The translations under genes were made by a program, and so were the position numbers. The notes under the pieces were generated by a model. The model saw only the letters and a list, made by a program, of their open reading frames with translations, was not told where the DNA came from and searched no databases. A DNA stretch of 64,000 nt from Lysobacterales bacterium 63-13 (lineage in GTDB: Bacteria > Pseudomonadota > Gammaproteobacteria > Xanthomonadales > Rhodanobacteraceae). Positions 29,325 to 38,343 of the stretch are shown here, piece by piece. Each line of letters begins with the position of its first letter. Position 1 is the stretch's first letter. The DNA lies in contig MKWR01000023.1 of NCBI GenBank assembly GCA_001899855.1, positions 57,341 through 121,340 of the forward strand. The letters are read 5' to 3'.

Positions 29325-30197
29325 TCAGGCCAGGCCGGCCTGCTTCATCACTTCGGCGGCGTAGTCCTCGACCACTTTCTCGATGCCTTCGCCGACCATC
29401 AGGCGGTGGAAGCGGAGCACCTCGGCGCCTTCCTTCTTCAGCACGTTGCCGACGGTCTCGTTGGTATCGAGCACGTAGGGCTGGCCGTACAGGGTGACGT
29501 CGTTGATGATCTTGTTGATCTTGCCGCTGATGATCTTCTCGAGGATTTCCGGTGGCTTGGACTTGTCCTTGTCGGACATCTTGGCCAGCTCGATTTCCTT
29601 TTCCTTGGCGATGAACTCGGCGGGCACGTCCTTTTCGGCGATATGCGGTGGATTCATCGCGGCAATGTGCATGGCCAGGCCGCGGGCCAGCTCGGCCGAG
29701 CCGCCCTTGACCTCGACCAGCACGCCGATGCGCCCGCCATGCAGGTAGCCGGCGACCTCATTCGGGCTCTCGATGTGCACCATGCGGCGGATCTGCACGT
29801 TCTCGCCGATCTTGGCGATCACCGCCGCACGCGCTTCCTCGACCGTGCCGCCACCCGGGAACGGGGCAGCCTTGAGTGCATCGATGTTCGTCGCCTCGAG
29901 CGCGGCGGTGGCGACCTGGTCGGCAAAGACGAGGAAGTTCTCGTCCTTGGCCACGAAGTCGGTTTCGCTGTTGATCTCGACGAGGGCGGCCTTGTGGCCG
30001 ACCTGGGCGAGCACGATGCGGCCTTCGGCGGCAACGCGGTCGGATTTCTTGTCGGCCTTGGCCAGGCCCTGCTTGCGCAGCCACTCGATCGCGGCTTCGA
30101 TGTTGCCGTCGTTCTGCGTCAACGCCTTCTTGCATTCCATCATGCCGGCACCGGAACGCTCGCGCAGCTCCTTGACCATCTGTGCGGTGATTTCCAT
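29325..30197 (-). CDS. tsf: Translation elongation factor Ts
   Basis: EF-Ts exchanges GDP for GTP on EF-Tu. The 290-residue protein has the N-terminal UBA-like domain with the signature [17 protein letters not shown], then TDFVAKDE in the core. The ATG at 30,197 has AGAGG upstream and matches the family start. The length is near the usual 283-293. It follows rpsB in the conserved rpsB-tsf order, with a 215-bp spacer that holds a strong hairpin. Confidence 0.98.
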   Translation of the reverse strand: MEITAQMVKELRERSGAGMMECKKALTQNDGNIEAAIEWLRKQGLAKADKKSDRVAAEGRIVLAQVGHKAALVEINSETDFVAKDENFLVFADQVATAALEATNIDALKAAPFPGGGTVEEARAAVIAKIGENVQIRRMVHIESPNEVAGYLHGGRIGVLVEVKGGSAELARGLAMHIAAMNPPHIAEKDVPAEFIAKEKEIELAKMSDKDKSKPPEILEKIISGKINKIINDVTLYGQPYVLDTNETVGNVLKKEGAEVLRFHRLMVGEGIEKVVEDYAAEVMKQAGLA

Positions 30198-30337
30198 CGC
30201 TTTGAACCTCTCAAGCTTGGCGCGACCGGGAGGCCGCGCGAAAAAGGACGGATGCAGGCGCCGCGATTCGTTTCGCCATCCCGCGCAGGCATCGATTGCC
30301 GGGGGATGCGTGTCGTCGCCAGCGTGCGGCATCTGTT

Positions 30338-30373
30338 GTTCCTTCGCCCGACACGAGGCGTGGGCGAAGGAAC
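30338..30373 (-). promoter_or_regulatory. Intercistronic hairpin between rpsB and tsf
   Basis: A 12-bp perfect stem (GTTCCTTCGCCC with its complement) closes a 12-nt loop, starting about 40 nt after the rpsB stop. There is no T-run. In E. coli the rpsB-tsf spacer also holds structure that lowers tsf readthrough, so attenuation or mRNA processing is a likely role. Confidence 0.6.
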
Positions 30374-30412
30374 GCGGGCCACCTTGCCGGACGCGCAAGG
30401 CAGCGGTGTGAC

Positions 30413-31294
30413 TTACTCGGCGGCAGGCGTTTCGGCGGCGGCTTGCGACTTGGGCTTGCCCGGGCCATTGCGACGCGCGCCGGACGGCGGCGCACCACGC
30501 TTGGCCGGCGGCTTGCCGCGCGGAGCCTGCTTGCGACGATCATCCTTGGCGATCGGGTTGCCTTCGGCATCCATCTCGACGAACTCGTCGTTGTTGATGG
30601 CGACGGTCGGTGCGGCGGCCTTGCCTTCGAGCACGGCATCGGCGACGGCGCTGGTGTAGAGCTGGACGGCGCGGATGGCGTCATCGTTGCCCGGAATGGC
30701 GTAGTCGACCAGGCTCGGGTCGTAGTTGGTATCGACCACGGCGATGACCGGGATGCCGAGCTTCTTGGCTTCCTGGATGGCGATGTCCTCGTGGCCGATG
30801 TCGATCACGAACAGCGCGTCGGGCAGGCGGCCCATGTCCTTGATGCCGCCGAGCGAGCGTTCCAGCTTCTCGCGCTCACGGTTGAGCTGCAGGACTTCGT
30901 GCTTGACCAGCTTCTCGAAGCGGCCGTCGGTCGACATGGCTTCGATTTCCTTGAGGCGGGCAATCGACTGCTTGACCGTGCGGAAGTTGGTCAGCATGCC
31001 GCCGAGCCAGCGTGCGGCGACGTAAGGCTGGCCGCAACGGGCGGCATCTTCCTTGATCGCATCGCGCGCCGAGCGCTTGGTGCCGACGAAAAGCAGGGTG
31101 CCGCGCTTCTGCGCAAGGCCGGACACGAAGTTCATCGCATCGTTGAACAGCGGCAGGGTCTTTTCGAGATTGATGATGTGGATGCGTCCGCGGGCACCGA
31201 AGATGTACGGTGCCATGCGGGGATTCCAGTAACGGGTCTGATGGCCGAAATGGACGCCCGCTTCGAGCATCTGGCGCATGGTGACTTGTGGCAT
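30413..31294 (-). CDS. rpsB: 30S ribosomal protein S2
   Basis: S2 is a core protein of the small ribosomal subunit. The 293-residue protein starts [20 protein letters not shown] and keeps [19 protein letters not shown] and [12 protein letters not shown]. It is longer than the E. coli protein (241 residues) because of a C-terminal tail of about 50 residues rich in Lys, Arg, Pro and Ala, as is common in Xanthomonadales. The ATG at 31,294 is clear. A structured leader lies upstream. Confidence 0.98.
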   Translation of the reverse strand: MPQVTMRQMLEAGVHFGHQTRYWNPRMAPYIFGARGRIHIINLEKTLPLFNDAMNFVSGLAQKRGTLLFVGTKRSARDAIKEDAARCGQPYVAARWLGGMLTNFRTVKQSIARLKEIEAMSTDGRFEKLVKHEVLQLNREREKLERSLGGIKDMGRLPDALFVIDIGHEDIAIQEAKKLGIPVIAVVDTNYDPSLVDYAIPGNDDAIRAVQLYTSAVADAVLEGKAAAPTVAINNDEFVEMDAEGNPIAKDDRRKQAPRGKPPAKRGAPPSGARRNGPGKPKSQAAAETPAAE

Positions 31295-31601
31295 GGTGGA
31301 ACTCCAGATCTTGGGCAGCCGCACGGCTTTGTGTGGTGTGCGGTGGTTGCCCGGGGTTGAGACCTCCACGTATCCGCCGTCTGCGACCTCCGGAGAGGCA
31401 CCCCGAAAACGGTGACGATACGTGTGCGGATTTGGTCAAACGCGGGCAGTTGATTACCCTTGTTCGCCAGTGTTGGCCTCGCGATTGCAGCCGCGGGGCC
31501 GATGACGCGGATGGCATGCAGCGAGCAAGCCGACCGAGTTATCCGTAGAATTGTAGCCCGCCCAAGGCGCTTGCGACAAGCGCCCCGAACCCAGAGTAGC
31601 C
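31295..31601. other. 307-bp divergent promoter region of rpsB and map
   Basis: The region contains the structured rpsB leader at 31,313-31,352 and must hold the promoters of both divergent units. I could not place -35/-10 boxes with confidence. No gene is seen. Confidence 0.5.
31313..31352 (-). promoter_or_regulatory. Structured 5' leader of rpsB (probable S2 autoregulatory element)
   Basis: The leader folds into a long hairpin: GGGCA pairs with TGCCC and, after a 3-nt bulge on one side, seven further pairs (GCCGCAC with GTGCGGT) continue the stem. It ends about 18 nt before the rpsB ATG. In gammaproteobacteria rpsB mRNA leaders bind S2 for feedback control. This element is in the right place, but homology to the known leader was not tested. 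Confidence 0.5.
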
Positions 31602-32369
31602 ATGTCCGTCACCATCAAGACCCCTGAAGACATCGAGAAAATGCGCGTTGCCGGCCGTCTGGCCGCCGAAGTGCTGGAAATGATCGCGCCGCATGTCAAG
31701 GCCGGCGTGACCACCGAGGAGCTCGACAGGATCTGCCATGAGCACATTGTCGAGGTGCAGAAGGCGATCCCGGCCAATGTCGGCTACAAGGGCTTCACCA
31801 AGACCCTGTGCACTTCGGTCAACCACGTGATCTGCCACGGCATCCCGTCGCCGACCAAGGTGCTCAAGGATGGCGACATCATCAACATCGATGTCACCGT
31901 GATCAAGGATGGCTGGCATGGCGACACCAGTCGCATGTACTACGTCGGTGAACCCTCGGTGCTGGCCCGGCGCCTGGTCGAGACGACGCGCGACGCCATG
32001 CTCGCGGCAATTTCGATCGTGCGTCCCGGCGCCACCCTCGGCGATATCGGCGAAACCATCCAGAAGTTCGTCGAGGCGCGCAATTTCTCGGTGGTGCGCG
32101 AGTATTGCGGCCACGGCATCGGCCGCATCTACCACGAGGATCCGCAGGTGCTGCATTACGGCCACGCCGGCACCGGGCTGACCCTGAAGAAGGGCATGAC
32201 GTTCACCATCGAGCCGATGATCAATGCCGGCAAGCCGCATACGCGCCTGCTGCCGGACGGCTGGACCGTGGTCACGCGCGATCATTCGCTGTCGGCGCAA
32301 TGGGAACACACGATCGCGGTGACCGACGACGGATTCGAGATCCTCACGCCCTGGCCGAACGCGGCCTAG
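31602..32369 (+). CDS. map: Methionine aminopeptidase, type I
   Basis: The enzyme removes the initiator Met from new proteins. The 255-residue protein has all five metal ligands at the same positions as in E. coli: Asp97, Asp108, His171, Glu204 and Glu235, with catalytic His79. Length is normal for type Ia. It is divergent from rpsB, a conserved arrangement, and is followed by glnD after 9 nt. Confidence 0.97.
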   Translation: MSVTIKTPEDIEKMRVAGRLAAEVLEMIAPHVKAGVTTEELDRICHEHIVEVQKAIPANVGYKGFTKTLCTSVNHVICHGIPSPTKVLKDGDIINIDVTVIKDGWHGDTSRMYYVGEPSVLARRLVETTRDAMLAAISIVRPGATLGDIGETIQKFVEARNFSVVREYCGHGIGRIYHEDPQVLHYGHAGTGLTLKKGMTFTIEPMINAGKPHTRLLPDGWTVVTRDHSLSAQWEHTIAVTDDGFEILTPWPNAA

Positions 32370-32378
32370 CCGTCTTGC

Positions 32379-35069
32379 ATGATCGCGTCCGAGCATGCCG
32401 TGACGCGTGTACCGCCGTTGCCACGGCTGGCCAGGCCGGTGCCACGTGCTGGCGTGGTAGGCCCCGCCCGATTGGCCTTGCGCCAGTACCTCGTCGACTA
32501 CGATCGAGATCTTGCCGGTGCCTTTCGTGATGGTGCCGACGCCGGGGAAATCATCGCCGCGCGCACGGCCGCGATCGAACGCGTGCTTGCCTACGCCTGG
32601 CATGCGTGGCTTGGCGACAGCACCGATGCCGTGTTGATCGCAGTGGGCGGCTTTGGCCGCGGCGAGCAGTTCCCGTACTCGGATGTCGACCTTCTCGTCC
32701 TCACCGTCGATGCCCCCGAACCTCGGGTGTTGCGCGCAATCGAGGCATTTTGCGCCTGCCTGTGGGATCTCGGCATCAAGCCTGGCCTGGCGGTGCGCGA
32801 CCTGGCCGGGTGCCGCGCACTGGCGGCCACGGATGTCGGCGTCTATACCAGTCTGCTCGAAGCGCGCTTCCTGAGCGGTGCGCAGGCGCTTGCCGAACGC
32901 TTGATCGCGCGCCTGCCCGATCAATCATTGTGGATGCCCGGGCGCTTCCTGCAGGCCAAGAAAGCCGAGCAGGCGGCACGCCACCTGCGCTTTGGCGATA
33001 CCGCCTACAACCTGGAGCCGCAACTCAAGGAAGGCCCCGGCGGCTTGCGTGACCTGCAAATGATCGGCTGGCTCGGCCGCGCCATCGCCGGTGCCGGCAA
33101 CCTGGCGTTGATGGTCGAGAGCGGTCTGCTCGATGCCACCGAAGCCGAAGCCCTGCTTTCGGCAAGGGCGACCCTGTTCCGCATCCGCCACGCCCTGCAT
33201 TTGCTGGCCGGTCGCGCCGAGGAACGCCTGTTGTTCGATTACCAGCGCGAGCTTGCGAGGAGCCTCGGTTATCGCGACGAGCACGCCGACAACCTCGGCG
33301 TCGAACAATGCATGCAGGACTACTACCGCGCCGCGCGGATCATCGCCGGCACCAACGAGGAACTGCTCGCCCGCTGCAGCGAAATGCTGGCGACTCCGGC
33401 CAGCGCCGTGGAAGACCTCGGCAACGGCTTCCTGCGCATTGGCGATCGCCTCGATGTCGATGCCAGTCATCGGCTCGGCGAGGAGCCGCAGGCCCTGATC
33501 CAGTTGTATGCGTTGATGGCGACCCAGCCCGGCATCCGTGGCTTGCGTGCCAATGCCCTGCGCCAGGTGCGCCTGGCACTGGCCAATGCGGTGCTCGATT
33601 TCGACCAGGCCGAGGTGTTTGCATCGCTGCGGGAATTGTTCGAGCACGGCGCAGCGGCGGTGGAGGCTTTGGCGGCCATGGCCCGCCACGGCGTGCTGGC
33701 CAGGCTGATCCCGGGTTTTGCCAGGGTCAGCGGGCGCATGCAATACGATCTTTTCCACGTTTATACGGTTGATGAACACACCATGCGCGTGCTGCGTTTC
33801 ATTGCGCGCTTCGCCGGTGAGGACGGCGCGCGCGATTTCAAGCTTGCGCATTCCCTGTATCAGCGCATACCGCAACCGGCGCTGCTCCTGCTTGCCGGCT
33901 TGTTCCACGACATTGCCAAGGGTCGCGGCGGCGATCATTCGGTGCTTGGTGAGGAGGATGCGCGCGCGTTCTGTTCGCGCCTCGGCTTGCGGCCCGAGGC
34001 AATCAACTTGGTCGCCTGGCTGGTGCGCAACCATCTGGTCATGAGTGTCACCGCGCAACGCCAGGACATCACCGATCCGGCAGTCGTGCATCGCTTTGCC
34101 GCGCAGGTCGATGACTGGGAGCGCCTGGATTACCTGTACCTGCTGACCGTCGCCGACATCAACGGCACCAGCCCGAAACTGTGGAATACCTGGCGTGACC
34201 GCCTGCTGTCGGATCTCTATGCGGCGACGCGTTACGTGTTGCGCGAGGAATCCGGCGAGTTGCCGAAGACCGGCGAGCGCGTCGCCGAAACGCGCATGCG
34301 CGCCGCGCTGATGCTCGAAGGCAAGGGCATCGACAGCGACGCCATCACGCGAATCTGGGCGGATTTTCCCGAGGAAAGTTTCCTGCGTTACCGGCCCGAG
34401 CAGATTGCCTGGCAGACGGCCGCCATCGCCGCGCACGGTGATGCCCGCGATGCGCTGGTCCGCGTCAATCCCCTGGGCGTGCGCGGTACCAGCGAGGTTT
34501 TCGTCTATTCGGCGGATCGCGATGGCTTGTTTGCGACGATCACCGCCGTGCTTGATCGCGCCCAGCTCAATGTCGTCGAGGCGCGCGTGATTCCGGCGCA
34601 TTCGGATCGCGTTCTGGATACGTTTTTCGTCCTCGATGCCACCGGCAAGCCGCTGCTCGATGCGGAACAGGTTGGTGCCCTCGAGCAGGCCCTGCGTTCG
34701 GCGCTTGCGCAGGTCGAACTGAGCGCGCAGCCGGTGCGCCGCGTGTTGCCGCGAACCTTGCGCCATTTCCATATCGTGCCGCGCATTGTCTTCAGCGTCG
34801 TCGAAGGGCGCACGCGCCTGGGGCTCGTCTGCACCGATCGCCCGGGCCTGCTCGCCTCGGTCGCGCAGACCTTCCGCTCGCTTGGCGTGCGCGTGCATGA
34901 TGCGCGCATCGCCACCTTTGGCGAGCGCGTGGAAGATTTTTTCAGCATCAGCGACGACAATGACCAGTTGCTCGACGAGACTGGCCAGGATGCCCTGCGC
35001 GCTGCCTTGCTCGAGCAACTCGACCTGAGCCAACCCGAAACCCGAAAGGCCATGCATGCCAGCCCTTGA
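32379..35069 (+). CDS. glnD: [Protein-PII] uridylyltransferase / uridylyl-removing enzyme
   Basis: GlnD is the glutamine sensor that adds or removes UMP on PII proteins. The 896-residue protein shows the full order: nucleotidyltransferase site GGFGRGE at 90-96 with SDVDLLV just after, a central helical domain, an HD domain with [12 protein letters not shown] near residue 510, then two C-terminal ACT domains (about 705-780 and 815-890, the latter beginning [15 protein letters not shown]). Length is typical. It lies between map and dapD, and its last 14 nt overlap dapD. Confidence 0.97.
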   Translation: MIASEHAVTRVPPLPRLARPVPRAGVVGPARLALRQYLVDYDRDLAGAFRDGADAGEIIAARTAAIERVLAYAWHAWLGDSTDAVLIAVGGFGRGEQFPYSDVDLLVLTVDAPEPRVLRAIEAFCACLWDLGIKPGLAVRDLAGCRALAATDVGVYTSLLEARFLSGAQALAERLIARLPDQSLWMPGRFLQAKKAEQAARHLRFGDTAYNLEPQLKEGPGGLRDLQMIGWLGRAIAGAGNLALMVESGLLDATEAEALLSARATLFRIRHALHLLAGRAEERLLFDYQRELARSLGYRDEHADNLGVEQCMQDYYRAARIIAGTNEELLARCSEMLATPASAVEDLGNGFLRIGDRLDVDASHRLGEEPQALIQLYALMATQPGIRGLRANALRQVRLALANAVLDFDQAEVFASLRELFEHGAAAVEALAAMARHGVLARLIPGFARVSGRMQYDLFHVYTVDEHTMRVLRFIARFAGEDGARDFKLAHSLYQRIPQPALLLLAGLFHDIAKGRGGDHSVLGEEDARAFCSRLGLRPEAINLVAWLVRNHLVMSVTAQRQDITDPAVVHRFAAQVDDWERLDYLYLLTVADINGTSPKLWNTWRDRLLSDLYAATRYVLREESGELPKTGERVAETRMRAALMLEGKGIDSDAITRIWADFPEESFLRYRPEQIAWQTAAIAAHGDARDALVRVNPLGVRGTSEVFVYSADRDGLFATITAVLDRAQLNVVEARVIPAHSDRVLDTFFVLDATGKPLLDAEQVGALEQALRSALAQVELSAQPVRRVLPRTLRHFHIVPRIVFSVVEGRTRLGLVCTDRPGLLASVAQTFRSLGVRVHDARIATFGERVEDFFSISDDNDQLLDETGQDALRAALLEQLDLSQPETRKAMHASP

Positions 35070-35877
35070 AGCAATCATCGATGCCGCGTGGGAACGTCGC
35101 GGCGAACTGCATCCCGCCGCAATCGAAGCGGAACTGCGTGGTGCCGTCGAGGCCGCGCTCGACCAGCTCGAAAGCGGCACGGCGCGCGTCGCCGAACAGC
35201 AAGGCGACGGAACCTGGAAGGTCCATCAATGGTTGAAGAAGGCGGTCTTGCTGTATTTCCGCCTCAACGACAACCGCCTCATGGATGGCGGCCCGATGCA
35301 GGCCTGGGACAAGGTGCCGCTGCGCTTCGTCGATGCCGATGCGGCGACGTTCGCGAGCGTGGGTGCGCGCGTGGTTCCGGGTGCGCTGGTGCGCCGCGGC
35401 GCGCATGTCGCCGCCGACGCCGTAGTCATGCCGAGCTACGTCAACATCGGTGCCCATGTCGGTGCGGGAACCATGGTCGACACCTGGGCCACGGTCGGTT
35501 CCTGCGCGCAGATTGGCGCACGCGTGCACCTGTCCGGCGGTGTCGGCATCGGCGGCGTGCTCGAACCGCTGCAGGCCGGGCCGACCATCATCGAGGACGA
35601 CTGCTTCATCGGCGCGCGCTCGGAAGTCGTCGAAGGGGTCATCGTCGAACGCGGCAGCGTGATCGGCATGGGCGTGTTCCTTGGCCAGTCGACCAGGATC
35701 CACGACCGCGCCACGGGCGAGACCAGCTACGGACGCGTGCCGGCGGGCAGCGTCGTCGTCGCCGGTTCGCTGCCGGCAAGCGATGGCAGCCACAGCCTGT
35801 ATGCGGCAATCATCGTCAAGCGCGTCGATGAAAAGACGCGCTCGAAAACCGCCATCAACGAGTTGCTGCGCGCATGA
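35056..35877 (+). CDS. dapD: 2,3,4,5-tetrahydropyridine-2,6-dicarboxylate N-succinyltransferase
   Basis: DapD catalyses the succinylation step of lysine and diaminopimelate synthesis. The 273-residue protein has an N-terminal helical domain and a left-handed beta-helix of hexapeptide repeats (for example [19 protein letters not shown] and [19 protein letters not shown]), the hallmark of the family. It starts 14 nt inside the glnD end and overlaps the arsC-like gene by 4 nt. dapE follows two genes later. Confidence 0.97.
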   Translation: MPALEAIIDAAWERRGELHPAAIEAELRGAVEAALDQLESGTARVAEQQGDGTWKVHQWLKKAVLLYFRLNDNRLMDGGPMQAWDKVPLRFVDADAATFASVGARVVPGALVRRGAHVAADAVVMPSYVNIGAHVGAGTMVDTWATVGSCAQIGARVHLSGGVGIGGVLEPLQAGPTIIEDDCFIGARSEVVEGVIVERGSVIGMGVFLGQSTRIHDRATGETSYGRVPAGSVVVAGSLPASDGSHSLYAAIIVKRVDEKTRSKTAINELLRA

Positions 35878-36239
35878 GCATCGAAGTCCACGGCTTGAAC
35901 AAATGCGATACCTGCGGCAAGGCGCGCAAGTGGCTGGATCGCCACGGCGTCGACCATCGTTTCATCGACTATCGCGAGGTACCCGTGCCGCCGGCCACGC
36001 TCAAGGCCTGGGCCGAGGCGGTCGGTGGCTTCGATGCGCTGGTCAATCGCAGCAGCACAACCTGGCGCAATCTCGCGCCATCACGCAAAGCGCCCGGTTC
36101 GGCGGCAGAGTGGACGCTGCTGATCCGCGAGTATCCAGCCCTGGTCAAACGCCCCGTGCTTGTAACGGCCGACGGATCCGTGCATCTTGGATTCAACGAC
36201 AAATTGTATTCTGGATTGTTTGAACTGAGGCGTGAATAG
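35874..36239 (+). CDS. ArsC/Spx family protein (YffB-like)
   Basis: This 121-residue thioredoxin-fold protein begins with [13 protein letters not shown] (Cys11 and Cys14), then FIDYREVP and a conserved RPVLV stretch near residue 97. It is of the YffB-like branch of the arsenate-reductase family and regularly sits between dapD and dapE. Its function there is unknown. The ATG overlaps the dapD stop by 4 nt. Its TAG stop lies inside the first unit of the heptanucleotide array that follows. Confidence 0.9.
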   Translation: MSIEVHGLNKCDTCGKARKWLDRHGVDHRFIDYREVPVPPATLKAWAEAVGGFDALVNRSSTTWRNLAPSRKAPGSAAEWTLLIREYPALVKRPVLVTADGSVHLGFNDKLYSGLFELRRE

Positions 36240-36314
36240 GGAATAGGGAATAGGGAATAGGGAATAGGGAATAGGGAATAGGGAATAGGGAATAGGGAAT
36301 AGGGAATAGGGAAT
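36234..36314 (+). repeat. Heptanucleotide tandem array (GAATAGG)n
   Basis: Eleven perfect copies of GAATAGG run from 36,234 to 36,310 with a partial twelfth (GAAT). Perfect identity suggests recent expansion or slippage. The stop codon of the arsC-like gene is in copy 1. The array forms the left border of the DUF559 cassette. Confidence 0.97.
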
Positions 36315-36327
36315 CGCAACAGCCTTT

Positions 36328-36362
36328 CCTTCTCCCCTTGCGGGAGAAGGTGCCCGAAGGGC
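36328..36362 (+). repeat. REP-like double hairpin, left copy
   Basis: A 9-bp stem (CCTTCTCCC with GGGAGAAGG, loop CTTGC) is followed by a small GCCC-GAA-GGGC stem. The sequence just after it, ending GATGAGGGG, supplies the Shine-Dalgarno-like GAGGGG of the DUF559 gene. The right copy at 36,722 is related but inverted. Confidence 0.8.
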
Positions 36363-36378
36363 GGATGAGGGGAAGCTT

Positions 36379-36759
36379 TTGAAGCAACTGGAATTCGCCA
36401 AAAAGCTACGCAGACAGATGACCGACGCCGAGACCCTGCTTTGGCGTCATCTGCGCAACCATCGCCTGGACGGACGGAAATTCCGTCGCCAGCAGCCGAT
36501 TGGGCCGTACATCGTCGATTTCGTGCACTTCGGCGCTCGCCTGATCGTTGAAGCGGATGGCGGACAGCATCTGCAATCGGTACACGATCTTCAGCGTGAT
36601 GCCTGGTTGCGCTCGCAAGGTTTCAACATATTGAGGTTCTGGAATGACGATATCCTTTTGCGCAGCGACGCGGTATTGGAAATGATCTGGCAGGCGCTGC
36701 GCGCCTCCCCCTCTCCCCCAGCCCCTCTCCCGCGAGGGGAGAGGGGAGCAGAGCCGTGA
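36379..36759 (+). CDS. DUF559 (Vsr-like endonuclease fold) protein
   Basis: The 126-residue protein has the DUF559 signature: YIVDFV (Asp47), [10 protein letters not shown] (Glu58, Asp60, His64), [12 protein letters not shown] and [10 protein letters not shown]. The family belongs to the PD-(D/E)xK/Vsr-like nuclease group, but its activity has not been shown as far as I know. The start is a TTG with GAGGGG 6 nt upstream. The C-terminal tail, from about Ser110, is encoded by the right REP-like hairpin ([16 protein letters not shown]). The stop overlaps a GTG that opens the extended dapE frame. The gene interrupts a lysine operon and looks inserted. Confidence 0.85.
   Translation: MKQLEFAKKLRRQMTDAETLLWRHLRNHRLDGRKFRRQQPIGPYIVDFVHFGARLIVEADGGQHLQSVHDLQRDAWLRSQGFNILRFWNDDILLRSDAVLEMIWQALRASPSPPAPLPRGERGAEP
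36722..36746 (-). repeat. REP-like hairpin, right (inverted) copy
   Basis: A 10-bp stem, CCCCTCTCCC with its complement, closes a GCGAG loop. Read on the minus strand it resembles the left copy (TCTCCCCT-GCGGGAGA core), so the two face each other across the DUF559 gene. It codes for the last residues of that protein. Confidence 0.8.
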
Positions 36760-36792
36760 GTGCGTCGGCAGGCGGATATCGCACGTGCACCT

Positions 36793-36862
36793 CGCAATCC
36801 GCAATCCGCAATCCTCAATTCCCAATTCCCAATTCCCAATTCCCAATTCCCAATTCCCAATT
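36793..36862 (-). repeat. Heptanucleotide tandem array, right border (inverted relative to the left array)
   Basis: Ten heptamers on the plus strand read CGCAATC three times, CTCAATT once and CCCAATT six times. On the minus strand the perfect part is AATTGGG, that is (GGGAATT)n, close to the left array's (GGGAATA)n. The two arrays are therefore inverted with respect to each other. No stop occurs in any plus-strand frame; the frame of dapE encodes repeats of QFPIPNS. Confidence 0.93.
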
Positions 36863-36884
36863 CCCCGATCCTGGCTCGCATCCC

Positions 36885-38027
36885 ATGTCTGACATTCTTG
36901 ATCTCACTTGCGAACTGATCCGCCGTGCCTCGGTGACGCCCGTGGACGCCGGATGCCAGGCGTTGCTGGGCGAGCGACTAAAGAGGGCCGGTTTCGTCGT
37001 CGAACACCTGCGCTACGGTGAAGTCGACAACCTTTGGGCAACGCACGGAAGCGCCGCGCCGGTGCTGGTTTTTCTCGGGCATACCGATGTCGTGCCCAGT
37101 GGCCCGGTCGAGCAATGGTCGAGCCCGCCGTTCGAGCCGGCCCTGCGCGATGGCCATCTGCATGGCCGCGGTGCCGCGGACATGAAATCCGGCGTCGCCG
37201 CGATGACGCTCGCCCTGGAGGAGTTCGTGCGTCGCCATCCCGACCACCATGGAACGCTCGCCCTGTTGCTGACCAGCGACGAGGAAGGCCCGTCAATCGA
37301 CGGCGTGGCTCGCGTCGCCGAGGAGTTCCGTCGTCGTGGCCAGCGCATTGATTGGTGCCTGGTTGGCGAGCCATCCTCGCAGGATCGGCTCGGCGATCTG
37401 ATCCGCGTCGGCCGTCGCGGCTCGCTGCATGGCCAGTTGACGGTGCGCGGCGTGCAGGGGCATGTCGCCTATGCGGAGATGGCCTTGAACCCGATCCATG
37501 CCGCGGCCCCCGCCCTGGCCGAATTGGCGGCGACGCGCTGGGATGAAGGCAACGCCGATTTCCCGCCGACGAGTCTGCAGATTTCCAACATCCATGCCGG
37601 CACCGGCGCCAGCAACATCATCCCGGGCAGCCTCGACGTGACCTTCAACTTCCGCTTCGGCACGGCGAGCACGGCCGCTGGCCTGCGGCAACGCCTCGAA
37701 GCCTGCCTCACCCGCCATGCGCTGGATTTCAGCGTCGACTGGAATCTTTCCGGCGAAGCCTTCCTCACCCGGGAAGGACCATTGCGCGATGCCGTTACCG
37801 CGACGGTCAAGTCGATCTGCGCCGTCACGCCAACGGCAAGCACCGGCGGCGGTACCTCGGATGGCCGTTTCATCGCGCCACTTGGTGCCGAAGTGGTTGA
37901 ACTCGGGCCGCGCAATGCCAGCATCCACAAGATCGATGAATGCGTGTCGCTGCAGGATCTTGAACGGCTGCCGGGGCTGTATCTCGGTGTCGCCGAACGC
38001 TTGCTGGGCGTTGCGCCAATGGCCTGA
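36885..38027 (+). CDS. dapE: Succinyl-diaminopimelate desuccinylase
   Basis: DapE is the di-zinc hydrolase of the succinylase lysine pathway. The 380-residue protein has the metal ligands His66 ([10 protein letters not shown]), Asp99 ([10 protein letters not shown]) and the catalytic and metal Glu pair at 133-134 (SDEEGPS); [10 protein letters not shown] appears near the end. The ATG at 36,885 gives the family's N-terminus, but no clear Shine-Dalgarno precedes it. The frame stays open upstream through the heptamer array to a GTG at 36,756. The cassette may have displaced the native ribosome site. Confidence 0.96.
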   Translation: MSDILDLTCELIRRASVTPVDAGCQALLGERLKRAGFVVEHLRYGEVDNLWATHGSAAPVLVFLGHTDVVPSGPVEQWSSPPFEPALRDGHLHGRGAADMKSGVAAMTLALEEFVRRHPDHHGTLALLLTSDEEGPSIDGVARVAEEFRRRGQRIDWCLVGEPSSQDRLGDLIRVGRRGSLHGQLTVRGVQGHVAYAEMALNPIHAAAPALAELAATRWDEGNADFPPTSLQISNIHAGTGASNIIPGSLDVTFNFRFGTASTAAGLRQRLEACLTRHALDFSVDWNLSGEAFLTREGPLRDAVTATVKSICAVTPTASTGGGTSDGRFIAPLGAEVVELGPRNASIHKIDECVSLQDLERLPGLYLGVAERLLGVAPMA

Positions 38028-38343
38028 ATGATGCGCCGGGCACGCCCGAGTGTGCGTTTTCGCGCAAAATCGGCACGTGCAAACGCAATGGACTGTGTCA
38101 TGCGCGGCCGGTTCGTGATAAATATCTGCCGGTTCGCCGTCCGGCGTTTGTCAGTCTGCCGGAATGTTGGCATTGATGCTGCCCCCGCTCGGGTGGCGTC
38201 CTCGCCTTCCGGCATCCAATCACCCAGGGCAACCGGGTGCGCGCAAGGGATCGCACCAACATCACGCCATCGCGCGTGACTTCAGGTCGGGTGAGGTGAC
38301 TGTTTTGCGATTTGATTTCGGTGCGGGGCAATTGCGATCGGGT
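38028..38343. other. 316-bp region between dapE and the cytochrome gene
   Basis: It begins with a short CGGGC-AC-GCCCG inverted repeat (38,038-38,049) after the dapE stop. No independent gene is evident. The cytochrome frame remains open back to 38,164, and a GTG at 38,296 is an alternative start for it. Confidence 0.4.

Noticed and set aside
32925..35180. 751-codon minus-strand open frame
   Set aside because: It is antisense to glnD, whose domains are complete.
36234..36862. Heptamer arrays considered as CRISPR-like repeats
   Set aside because: The units are contiguous 7-mers without spacers, and no cas gene is present.
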